Assembly: GCA_944390945.1 (NCBI GenBank)
Contig: CALXRV010000054.1
Span: 25,390 to 89,389, forward strand
From: an uncultured Clostridia bacterium
Lineage (GTDB): Bacteria > Bacillota > Dehalobacteriia > UBA4068
Reading direction: 5' to 3'
DNA: 64,000 nucleotides
Below the pieces are notes generated by a model, which saw only the letters and a program-made list of their open reading frames with translations, searched no databases and was not told the DNA's origin. The position numbers and the translations under genes are program-made. Below are positions 9,202-15,936 of this stretch, one piece after another. Positions within the stretch are counted from its first letter, which is position 1. Every line of letters starts with the position of its first letter.

Positions 9202-10167
9202 TTAACGTGTCTTTCCTGCACCAGGGGCCAGCCGGACAACCGCACGCAATCTTGCCGACCGGCTGCGTGGATTCTCTGCAAGCTCCTCTGCATCAGCAGT
9301 CAATGGTTTTCGATTGATCAGCTTGACCAAAGCCTGATGACCGCAAGTGCAAACCGGTTGATGCGGCGGACAAATACATCCTGCAGCATGATAACGAAAG
9401 CGCTCCTTCACCATCCGGTCTTCCAGGGAATGAAACGTGATCACCGCCAGAACACCACCTGGCGCCAACAATTCTACCGCTGCATCCAACCCCTGCTGCA
9501 ATGCTTCCAGTTCGCCGTTTACCGCGATACGGATTGCCTGAAAAGTACGCTTTGCCGGGTGCTGATCCGCTTCGCGCGCGGCGCGTGGTATCGCGCGTCT
9601 GATAATATCCACCAGCTGGCCGGTCGTTACGATTGGCCGCTGCTGCCGCGCCTCTACAATAAAAGCGGCAATGCGCGCTGCCCATCTTTCTTCACCATAG
9701 GTATAAAGAATTTGCGTCAGTTCTTCCTGGCTGCGCGAATTGATCAGCTCCGCCGCACTTTCCCCACCACTTTGATCCATCCGCATATCAAGCGGCGCAT
9801 CCTGCTGATAGGAAAATCCACGTCCTGCTTCATCCAGCTGGTGACTGGAAACACCGATATCCAACAAAATCCCATCTGCAGCAGTAATCCCGGCTGCCGC
9901 TGCCAACGCTGCCATGTTCGCGTAATTGCCATGCACCAAGCAAAAGCGACCGGCAAAAGGCTGCAAATGCGCCTCTGCCGCGGCAAGCGCCTCCTGGTCA
10001 CGGTCAATTCCAAACAGAAAACCATCCGGCGCGCTCGCCGCCAAAAGCAAAGCAGCATGTCCGGCACCGCCCAATGTCCCATCAACGTAGATGCCGCCCG
10101 TATGTGGCTGCAGCACGGTAAGCACCTGCCGCGTCAATACCGGAACATGATGAAAGCTCTCTGTCAT
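9202..10167 (-). CDS. rsmH: RsmH, 16S rRNA m4C1402 methyltransferase
   Basis: SAM-dependent enzyme that N4-methylates C1402 in the P-site region of 16S rRNA. The 321-aa protein begins MTESFHHVPVL, carries the SAM loop DGTLGGAGH (residues 30-38) and the DRDQEA, ILLDIGVSSHQLD and FHSLEDRMVK motifs of the MraW family. Its ATG overlaps the mraZ stop as ATGA (10167-10164), so translation is coupled. A longer reading frame extends into mraZ but does not start with the family N-terminus. Confidence 0.95.
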   Translation of the reverse strand: MTESFHHVPVLTRQVLTVLQPHTGGIYVDGTLGGAGHAALLLAASAPDGFLFGIDRDQEALAAAEAHLQPFAGRFCLVHGNYANMAALAAAAGITAADGILLDIGVSSHQLDEAGRGFSYQQDAPLDMRMDQSGGESAAELINSRSQEELTQILYTYGEERWAARIAAFIVEARQQRPIVTTGQLVDIIRRAIPRAAREADQHPAKRTFQAIRIAVNGELEALQQGLDAAVELLAPGGVLAVITFHSLEDRMVKERFRYHAAGCICPPHQPVCTCGHQALVKLINRKPLTADAEELAENPRSRSARLRAVVRLAPGAGKTR

Positions 10168-10595
10168 AACACCATACCCGCCAGTACAGCGCGCTTTTTC
10201 TCCGCCGGCACCTGTGTCTGCTGCCGATAGTCTTCCCACGCCTGCTTATCCCATATCTCGAGCCGCGTCCCCATGCCGACGGTGATGATATCCTTTTCCA
10301 GACCGGCATATTCGCGTAGAATAGGAGGCAGGACAATACGGAACTGCTTATCGATCTCTAAGTCATATGCAGTGGAGAAAAAATCTCGTTTGAAGCAAAG
10401 CGTCGCTTCATCGTCCGCCGGCAAAGCGGCCAAGGCACTGGCCACCACTTCCCACTGCTCTAAGGTGAAAATAAACAGACAGCCGCTCACTCCCTCGGTG
10501 ACGATAAATTTCTCACCCAGATCTGCGCGGTAGCGGGACGGTACAATATAGCGACCCTTCGAGTCGATGGAGTGCGTAACACTGCCGATCAACAT
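10164..10595 (-). CDS. mraZ: MraZ, transcriptional regulator of the dcw cluster
   Basis: AbrB-fold DNA-binding protein that represses its own operon in studied bacteria. It has 143 aa with two copies of the DxxxR motif: SIDSKGRYIVPSRYR near residue 10 and EIDKQFRIVLPPILR near residue 80. ATG 10595 gives the usual family N-terminus; upstream in-frame starts exist, but they would put the MraZ boxes inside the coding region. It is the first gene of the cluster and overlaps rsmH by 4 nt. Confidence 0.93.
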   Translation of the reverse strand: MLIGSVTHSIDSKGRYIVPSRYRADLGEKFIVTEGVSGCLFIFTLEQWEVVASALAALPADDEATLCFKRDFFSTAYDLEIDKQFRIVLPPILREYAGLEKDIITVGMGTRLEIWDKQAWEDYRQQTQVPAEKKRAVLAGMVL

Positions 10596-10600
10596 CCTAC

Positions 10601-10625
10601 TTCTATTTACCTCCATTTTACTCCA
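10601..10625 (-). promoter_or_regulatory. MraZ boxes upstream of mraZ
   Basis: On the minus strand TGGAG occurs at 10625-10621 and again at 10615-10611, with a degenerate TAGAA at 10605-10601, a spacing of exactly 10 bp. MraZ in characterised bacteria binds TGGRN repeats separated by 5 bp in front of its own gene, so this fits an autoregulatory operator. A possible -10 TAAAAT lies just upstream (10638-10633), but no good -35 goes with it. Confidence 0.65.
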
Positions 10626-10718
10626 CTTGACTATTTTATTTCTTGATTGGGCCTCCATTTCCTTTTTTCACTTTAAGATTTTTTATGATTTTTTCTGCAA
10701 AAGTGCTGTTCACAGGCC

Positions 10719-10753
10719 ATAAAAAAGCAGCCACCAAATATGGTAGCCGCTGC
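10719..10753 (-). terminator. Intrinsic terminator of the small export protein gene
   Basis: Minus-strand stem of about 10 bp built on GCTACC / GGTGGC (with G-U pairs extending it) and followed by TTTTTT at 10726-10721. It lies about 34 bp after the stop at 10787 and separates that gene from mraZ. Confidence 0.75.
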
Positions 10754-10786
10754 AATTCCCACCACAAAATATGCATGAAAAAACTT

Positions 10787-11350
10787 CTATTTTCTGTGCC
10801 GCCCCCGGAAGAGCCAGAAAAAGAATAACACCACCAGGATAGCAATAATAACATATTCACCGTAACGCAAACTACTTAAGGCAAGCACGCTACTGGCAAC
10901 CAAACTGACTAAAATACCCGCAATGATCTCGCCTAATGTAATCGCAGCCAAAGACGGCCAAAATGGCAATGCCAACAATGTCGCAACCAAGCAACCGGTC
11001 CAAACGCCCGTGCCAGGCAATGGTACCGCCACCAGCAACATCAACCCCAGCCAACCATAGCGCCGCACCTTTTCTTCATTTCGCGCACCATAGCCTGCCA
11101 GCCAGCGCAGCGGCCGGGAAAAAAACGGATGCCGCATTAAATGCCGGTATCCCCAGCCCAAGACAAGCAACAACGGCACCACAGGAACAAAATTCCCCGC
11201 CACTGCCCACAGGAAAACCTCCAGCGGAGGCATGCCCCAGGCTATGCCCAGTACGATCGCACCACGCAGCTCTGTAACCGGTAGCATGGAAAGTAAAAAT
11301 ACCTGCCAGCCAACCGGCATTTCCGCTAGATCCGCAATCCACGCTTCCAT
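10787..11350 (-). CDS. Small multidrug-export-type membrane protein (COG2426 family)
   Basis: Polytopic membrane protein of 187 aa that resembles the small multidrug export protein family (COG2426). Visible traits are an N-terminal hydrophobic segment ending SMLPVTELRGAIVLGIAWGM, the conserved ELRGAI motif of this family, and three further membrane segments, with the short RGRHRK tail in the cytoplasm. Its transport substrate is unknown; the family name is historical. ATG 11350 is chosen because GAGGAGGG lies 9 nt upstream. It has its own terminator and appears to be monocistronic or follows the TPR gene weakly. Confidence 0.75.
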   Translation of the reverse strand: MEAWIADLAEMPVGWQVFLLSMLPVTELRGAIVLGIAWGMPPLEVFLWAVAGNFVPVVPLLLVLGWGYRHLMRHPFFSRPLRWLAGYGARNEEKVRRYGWLGLMLLVAVPLPGTGVWTGCLVATLLALPFWPSLAAITLGEIIAGILVSLVASSVLALSSLRYGEYVIIAILVVLFFFWLFRGRHRK

Positions 11351-11428
11351 GCAACCGTACCCTCCTCGGGCATTTTCTATCATACTATGTCGCCGGGCTA
11401 CAGCCTATACCCGTTGGAAAACCACCGA

Positions 11429-11460
11429 TGAAAAACGGAACGCCACCTGGCGTTCCGTTT
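11429..11460 (-). terminator. Intrinsic terminator after the TPR protein gene
   Basis: A 12-bp stem (AAACGGAACGCC / GGCGTTCCGTTT) with a 4-nt loop is followed on the minus strand by a T-run. It lies 26 bp after the stop of the gene at 11486. Confidence 0.85.
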
Positions 11461-11485
11461 CTGCTCCGGTTGATAGCGCGCCGGG

Positions 11486-12361
11486 TTATTCGCCCTCGGC
11501 TTCATCTTCCACAGCCGAAGTTTCTGCATTATCGGTTATCGCTGTGGCATCTGTTTCTTCTTCCGTTGCGGCGTCCTCAGACACGCTGTCTTCATCCACC
11601 GCGTCACCTTCTGTGCCAGCCTCTTCTGTGCCGGATTCCGTAGTGCTATCCTCCAAAGCGCGCGTATAAGAATCCATCAGTTGGTAATAGGCAAGCTGCT
11701 GCGAAAGCGCCGCATATTCTTCGCTTTCCGCATCCATTGCATCCAGCTTTTCCGTTAAATAAGTATTGACTGCATCAAATCCTTCGAAACCATAAAGGTA
11801 ATTCGCATAAGTCGAGATGACAGTGGCATTATCTGGAGCCAGGGCAAGCGCCTGATCCAGCGATGCTTTTGTCGCCTCCTGATCCGCGGCGTAAAGCTGC
11901 GCAGAAGCCAGCTCCGCATAAAGCTGTGCCCGGCCCTCATCATTCATGGTATCCGGCGCCTGTGCCAAAGCCTGCCCATAATAAGCGATCGCCTTCTCCA
12001 CTGCCGACTCGGCTTGCGTAGCATATGCTTCCGCTTCAGCCTGCTCCTCCTCTGTCTCGGCATACAGCGCCTCCTGATAAGCACCGGCGCAGGCCGTACG
12101 CAAGGCCAAATAATAACCGGCTAAGGAATATGCTGTTGCATAATCTGCTTCTTCTACCGTGGCCGGCTCATTTTCTGCCAGATAGCTCTCATAAAGTTCG
12201 ATCTGTTCGGCATAAGTCAAATCCTGTGAGGTATTGCCCTGGACGTTTTCAGAATTCCAAACGGCAAAGGAACCGACCAGACCAACCATCAACAGAATCA
12301 CAACGATCGTCAAAACCTTCCGATGTTTTTTCGTCGCGCGACGAATCCGCTGCATGAACAC
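11486..12361 (-). CDS. Membrane-anchored TPR protein with acidic tail
   Basis: 291-aa protein of unknown specific role. It has a basic N-terminus (RIRRATKKHRK), one membrane anchor at about residues 17-34, and an outer domain with TPR-like helices, clearest around AIAYYGQALAQAP (near 125) and ASLDQALALAPDNATVISTYANYLYG (near 165-190, cut here into helices). The last 55 residues are almost entirely Glu, Asp, Ala, Thr and Ser and are probably disordered. Start: GTG at 12361 is 8 nt from AGGAGG, whereas the ATG two codons later is 14 nt away, so GTG is preferred. A strong sigma-A promoter lies 55 bp upstream. Confidence 0.75.
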   Translation of the reverse strand: MFMQRIRRATKKHRKVLTIVVILLMVGLVGSFAVWNSENVQGNTSQDLTYAEQIELYESYLAENEPATVEEADYATAYSLAGYYLALRTACAGAYQEALYAETEEEQAEAEAYATQAESAVEKAIAYYGQALAQAPDTMNDEGRAQLYAELASAQLYAADQEATKASLDQALALAPDNATVISTYANYLYGFEGFDAVNTYLTEKLDAMDAESEEYAALSQQLAYYQLMDSYTRALEDSTTESGTEEAGTEGDAVDEDSVSEDAATEEETDATAITDNAETSAVEDEAEGE

Positions 12362-12415
12362 TATTACTTCCTCCTGGCGCCAGATATTTTCTCATGGGAG
12401 TCACCCGTAAATGCA

Positions 12416-12444
12416 ATTATATCACAAAATTTCAACTAAGGCAA
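12416..12444 (-). promoter_or_regulatory. Predicted sigma-A promoter of the TPR protein gene
   Basis: TTGCCT (12444-12439), 17-bp spacer, TATAAT (12421-12416) on the minus strand. It overlaps the last codons of perR, so the TPR gene has its own transcription start. Confidence 0.75.
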
Positions 12445-12821
12445 TCCCTGCAAATGCCATAGCATTCCAGACGATGCGAATGAACAGCACCTGGTGCGGC
12501 AGCCAACACCTCTTCACTTACCAGTGGTGCGTCCGGGGCAAAATCCAGCACACGGCCGCATTTTGTGCAGACAAAATGATAATGCGGCGCAGGGTTCCCG
12601 TCAAAGCGGCTCTGGCTTTTGCCGTAATTCAGTTCCTGAATCTTACCATCCTCCAGCAAAATCTGCAGATTGCGATATACCGTGCCCAAGCTGATATCCG
12701 GTACCTGCTTTTTGGCCTCGGCATGAATCCAATCCGCGGTCGGATGCGTCTTCGTATTGCACAGCACCTCGTAGATTACGCGTTTTTGTTTTGTCATCCG
12801 CTTTTGCTTTACTTCGCTCAT
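12432..12821 (-). CDS. perR: PerR-type Fur-family peroxide sensor/repressor
   Basis: 129-aa Fur-family repressor. The N-terminal winged helix contains ISLGTVYRNLQIL (residues 43-55). The metal residues align with B. subtilis PerR: H26, D74, H80, H82 and D93 for the regulatory iron site, and C85, C88, C124, C127 for structural zinc. The Asp in RFDGN (D74) and the HYHFVCTKCG stretch favour PerR over Fur or Zur. PerR senses peroxide by iron-catalysed oxidation of these histidines and derepresses defence genes; bcp and yaaA in this window are plausible targets. The start follows GGAGG by 5 nt; it is 18 bp after the YlbF gene, probably co-transcribed. Confidence 0.82.
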   Translation of the reverse strand: MSEVKQKRMTKQKRVIYEVLCNTKTHPTADWIHAEAKKQVPDISLGTVYRNLQILLEDGKIQELNYGKSQSRFDGNPAPHYHFVCTKCGRVLDFAPDAPLVSEEVLAAAPGAVHSHRLECYGICRDCLS

Positions 12822-12839
12822 CTCAACCTCCGCAATTCA

Positions 12840-13268
12840 TCAATTCAAGCGAATATCCCGCCTGGGCTGCATCTCCTGCGCCTCTTCCATTGTCATGCCC
12901 AAATCCAGCTTATCACTGAATACTGCTTCTACGTCAGCGATCAGCCGAAAAAGACGCCCTTCGGCAAACAGGTATTCGCTGATGCTTGGCTCCTGCGCCA
13001 ACAGGAGATACATATTTTCAAACTCGCTATATTCTTCACTAAAATCCAGTTCATCCCCAAGCAAGGACGCCATGCGCATGGACATCTGCCGCTGCCGCAA
13101 TTCAGCCAGGATATCCGCATTTTCACCATCCGCTTCCAGACGGCGGCGTGCGGCAAGAAACTGGATGTACTCAGGAGATTGGCAAAGCAGCTCTGCCAAT
13201 TTTCCCGCCTGCAGACGGATCAGCTGACGATGATCCATATCGCCCGCCATATGTTTTTTCTCTACCAT
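12840..13268 (-). CDS. YlbF-family protein
   Basis: 142-aa all-alpha protein of the YlbF/YmcA (Com_YlbF) family. It shows long charged helices, with LLCQSPEYIQFLAARRRLEAD near residue 28 and MRMASLLGDELDFSEEYSEFENMYLLLAQEP (shown in two halves: MRMASLLGDELDF then SEEYSEFENMYLL) resembling the YlbF core. In B. subtilis such proteins form the Y-complex that affects RNase Y-dependent mRNA processing and sporulation/competence; ymdB-type and other genes here could be linked but this is inference. The ATG follows AAGGTGA by 5 nt. It is the first gene of a unit with perR. Confidence 0.72.
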   Translation of the reverse strand: MVEKKHMAGDMDHRQLIRLQAGKLAELLCQSPEYIQFLAARRRLEADGENADILAELRQRQMSMRMASLLGDELDFSEEYSEFENMYLLLAQEPSISEYLFAEGRLFRLIADVEAVFSDKLDLGMTMEEAQEMQPRRDIRLN

Positions 13269-13495
13269 AATATCACCTTATATCATTTTTGGCAATGTTA
13301 ATGATTCTTTTTCTTTTTAAGAAGATACGTGAACAGCTATAGATTCGCCAGGGTATATTCTTTCCCTTTCAGATTATGTCGAAAATTTTCTTCCAAATGT
13401 TCCATCCTAATGCCGCCTGCAGTCAAGCACCGTGCACCACTTTGCGGAATACACTCTTAGCATAAAGAGAAGCCATCGACCGAGGAGGAGCAACC
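13269..13495. other. Divergent intergenic region between YlbF and LysM genes
   Basis: 227-bp region between two divergently transcribed genes. It is AT-richer than its surroundings. I see no complete consensus promoter on either strand; TATATT and TATAAG motifs are present without well-spaced -35 elements. Confidence 0.4.
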
Positions 13496-13939
13496 ATGAT
13501 CATCTATACGATACAAAAAGGCGACAGTCTGTGGAAAATCGCCCGCCACTACCGGATCAGTCTCGACGCATTGCTGGCTGCAAACCCGGATATTACCGAT
13601 CCCAACTACATCATGATCGGACAACAGATCAACGTTCCGGAGCTGTGGAACCCTGCCGGCCCCGTCATGCCAGAGCCAGAAGCGGAAGAGCATCCGACCT
13701 ACCCCAGCTGCGAAGCAGATCCATCGGTTCGTCCCTGCATCTACACCGCGCACGAAGGAGATACTCTGGAAATGATCGGCCATGTATTCATGGTGCCGCT
13801 TTCCCGCCTGCTGTACTATAATCTGCGTTATGCTAAAAATGAGGCGTTGGCTGAGGGCACGCGCATCGTCATCCCAGAATCCGAAATCATGCCGGTCTAC
13901 CCGGGAAATACGATTAGCCGTCAAGCGCGCCGGCGCTGA
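13496..13939 (+). CDS. Protein with two LysM domains (SafA-like)
   Basis: 147-aa protein without a signal peptide. The first LysM spans about residues 2-48 (YTIQKGDSLWKIARHYRIS ... GQQINVP) and the second about residues 82-127 (YTAHEGDTLEMIGHVF ... GTRIVIP), joined by a Pro/Glu-rich linker. LysM binds peptidoglycan-type glycans. A LysM start directly at the N-terminus with no secretion signal is typical of spore-coat proteins such as SafA, made in the mother cell; that role is inferred. The ATG follows GAGGAGGAG by 6 nt. Confidence 0.8.
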   Translation: MIIYTIQKGDSLWKIARHYRISLDALLAANPDITDPNYIMIGQQINVPELWNPAGPVMPEPEAEEHPTYPSCEADPSVRPCIYTAHEGDTLEMIGHVFMVPLSRLLYYNLRYAKNEALAEGTRIVIPESEIMPVYPGNTISRQARRR

Positions 13940-13972
13940 TACCGGCCCAAATTGCGGCACTTCACTATAATG

Positions 13973-14005
13973 AAAAAAGCAGCCGCCCCGCAGGACGGCT
14001 GCTTT
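13973..14005. terminator. Bidirectional terminator between LysM and DUF1858 genes
   Basis: Stem AAAGCAGCCG / CGGCTGCTTT with a 10-nt loop. The T-run is good on the minus strand (TTTTTTCATT) and weak on the plus strand. It serves the convergent genes at 13496-13939 and 14018-14218. Confidence 0.8.
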
Positions 14006-14017
14006 CCAGGTGACGCT

Positions 14018-14218
14018 TTATGCTCCAGCTGCTTCGTTGATCGCAGCCATCAAAGCTTCCACATCAATGCCATGCGCGGCAGCGCCCTCGCCAATGCTCT
14101 CGAAATGCGCAGCAGCGCAACCGAGGCAACCCATGCCATGCTCCATCAGGATCTGCGCGGCCTGCGGGAATTTCTCTACGACTTCCATGATACCCATATC
14201 AGCGGTAAATTTTTCCAT
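14018..14218 (-). CDS. DUF1858 protein (hybrid-cluster-associated redox disulfide domain)
   Basis: 66-aa protein consisting of one DUF1858 domain: a helix with EVVEKFPQAAQILMEHGMGC and the conserved MGCLGC motif (two cysteines at about residues 27 and 30). This domain occurs alone or fused to redox proteins and is thought to carry a reversible disulfide; no partner lies nearby. ATG 14218 is 7 nt from AGGAGG; a longer frame upstream has no such site and would cross the promoter. Confidence 0.8.
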   Translation of the reverse strand: MEKFTADMGIMEVVEKFPQAAQILMEHGMGCLGCAAAHFESIGEGAAAHGIDVEALMAAINEAAGA

Positions 14219-14269
14219 CTTTATCCCTCCTGTGCAAAAGAATCGAAACATCTCTATTGTTCCATATTC

Positions 14270-14297
14270 AGTATAACATAAACCCATGGAATAGCAA
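14270..14297 (-). promoter_or_regulatory. Predicted sigma-A promoter of the DUF1858 gene
   Basis: TTGCTA (14297-14292), 16-bp spacer, TATACT (14275-14270) on the minus strand, about 50 bp before the ATG. Confidence 0.65.
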
Positions 14298-14366
14298 CAA
14301 AAAAATCGATCGCTGAAAACCCGGTCAATTTTTCACAAACGTCCGTATTCATCACATCCACGCAAG

Positions 14367-14399
14367 TGAAAAGCAGGGGCGGCAATAGCCGCCCCTGCT
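14367..14399 (-). terminator. gdhA terminator
   Basis: Perfect 12-bp GC-rich stem (AGCAGGGGCGGC / GCCGCCCCTGCT) with a 4-nt loop followed by TTTTC on the minus strand, 18 bp after the gdhA stop. Confidence 0.85.
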
Positions 14400-14417
14400 G
14401 AACCATTCGTCGCGTGA

Positions 14418-15761
14418 TTACACGATACCCTGCGCGATCATGGCTTCCGCCACTTTCACGAAGCCGCCGATATTGGCGCCATTGACATAGTTAACCGTAC
14501 CATCCGGCTTTTTGCCGTATTCCACGCAGGTCTCATGAATATTGAACATAACCTGCTGCAGCTTGCCGATGACTTCTTCCTTGGTCCAGGAATAACGCTC
14601 GCTGTTCTGCGACATTTCCATACCGGAAACTGCCACGCCACCGGCGTTGGAAGCTTTGCCCGGCGAGAAGAGAATGCCCGCATCGTGGAAGATCTCGATT
14701 GCTTCCAGGGTGGAAGGCATGTTGGCACCTTCGACAACCGCTTTGCAGCCGTTGTTGAGCAAGCGTTTGGCATCTTCGCCATCCAACTCGTTCTGTGTTG
14801 CGGTCGGGCAGGCCACATCGCAAGGAACTTCCCAGGCACGATGGCCTTCGCGATATTCGAAGCCATATTTTTCTGCGAAATCTTTGATCGGACGACGATA
14901 AACCGCCCACAGGGGTTTGAGGAATTCCAGATGTTCTTCCGTGATGCCGGAAGGAACATAGACGAAACCGAAGGGGTCTGCAACCGTAACGCATTTGCCG
15001 CCCATGCGGTTGACGTTTTCAATCAGGTAGCAACCGACATTACCAGCACCGGAAAGCGCAACCGTCTTGCCTTCAATGCCGCCCAGGCCGGCACGTTTCA
15101 GCATATGATCTGCGAAATAGATCACGCCGTAACCAGTGGCTTCCGTACGGCCCAAGCTACCGCCAAACTGCAGGCCCTTACCGGTGAGGACGCCTTCATA
15201 GCGATTAACGAGTTTTTTGTACTGACCGAACATATAACCGATCTCGCGACCGCCCACGCCAAGGTCACCAGCGGGAACGTCAGTATCCGGACCGATATGA
15301 CGGAACAGCTCGCTGATGAAAGCCTGGCAGAAACGCATGACTTCAGCATCAGATTTGCCAACGCCGTCAAAATCAGCGCCGCCCTTGCCGCCGCCCATCG
15401 GCAGGCCGGTCAGCGAGTTTTTGAAGGTCTGTTCAAAGCCGAGGAACTTCAGCGTGCCGAGCGTGACCTTCGGCGAGAAGCGGCAACCGCCCTTGTACGG
15501 ACCAATCGCGCTATTGAACTGAACACGATAACCGCGGTTCACCTGAACCTGGCCCTGGTCATCCACCCACGGCACACGGAAGGAGACGACGCGCTCCGGC
15601 TCGACCATTCTTTCAAGCAGGGCGTCCTTCTGATAGCGCGGATTTGCATCCACGAAGGGAGCCAGCGAAGAGATAACCTCCTGCACCGCCTGATGGAATT
15701 CCGGCTCGGCCGGGTTTTTTGCGATGACCCTTTCCATAAACTTGCTGACATCAAAAGACAT
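14418..15761 (-). CDS. gdhA: Glutamate dehydrogenase, hexameric class I
   Basis: Catalyses reversible 2-oxoglutarate + NH4+ + NAD(P)H to L-glutamate, linking carbon and nitrogen metabolism. 447 aa, the normal size of hexameric class-I enzymes. Visible motifs are the substrate loop GGCRFSP, the catalytic-lysine segment LPMGGGKGGADFD (near residue 110) and the Rossmann loop ALSGAGNVG (near 235). The family resemblance is to the NADP/NAD clostridial type; the cofactor cannot be fixed by eye. The second of two close ATGs (15761) is preferred: AAGGAGG is 7 nt upstream of it and only 1 nt from the first. It has its own promoter and terminator. Confidence 0.95.
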   Translation of the reverse strand: MSFDVSKFMERVIAKNPAEPEFHQAVQEVISSLAPFVDANPRYQKDALLERMVEPERVVSFRVPWVDDQGQVQVNRGYRVQFNSAIGPYKGGCRFSPKVTLGTLKFLGFEQTFKNSLTGLPMGGGKGGADFDGVGKSDAEVMRFCQAFISELFRHIGPDTDVPAGDLGVGGREIGYMFGQYKKLVNRYEGVLTGKGLQFGGSLGRTEATGYGVIYFADHMLKRAGLGGIEGKTVALSGAGNVGCYLIENVNRMGGKCVTVADPFGFVYVPSGITEEHLEFLKPLWAVYRRPIKDFAEKYGFEYREGHRAWEVPCDVACPTATQNELDGEDAKRLLNNGCKAVVEGANMPSTLEAIEIFHDAGILFSPGKASNAGGVAVSGMEMSQNSERYSWTKEEVIGKLQQVMFNIHETCVEYGKKPDGTVNYVNGANIGGFVKVAEAMIAQGIV

Positions 15762-15852
15762 GCGCATACCTCCTTAATATAATCCCATATGTAAGTACAC
15801 ATGAGTAAACCCAAACATGCCAAACAGGCGCACATATGCACCCCACAACTAA

Positions 15853-15881
15853 ATTTTACTCTCAATCCCCAACAAATACAA
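15853..15881 (-). promoter_or_regulatory. Predicted sigma-A promoter of gdhA
   Basis: TTGTAT (15881-15876), 17-bp spacer, TAAAAT (15858-15853) on the minus strand, giving a 5' leader of about 85 nt before gdhA. No terminator was seen between dnaE and this promoter, so read-through from dnaE is possible. Confidence 0.65.
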
Positions 15882-15936
15882 GGGTTTTGAAAATTAACGC
15901 AGTAATCTGACTATTTGTATTTCCCCTGCAAACCCT

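Noticed and set aside
14535..15782. 415-codon open frame antisense to gdhA
   Set aside because: Complement of a conserved gene, without family motifs or upstream signals.
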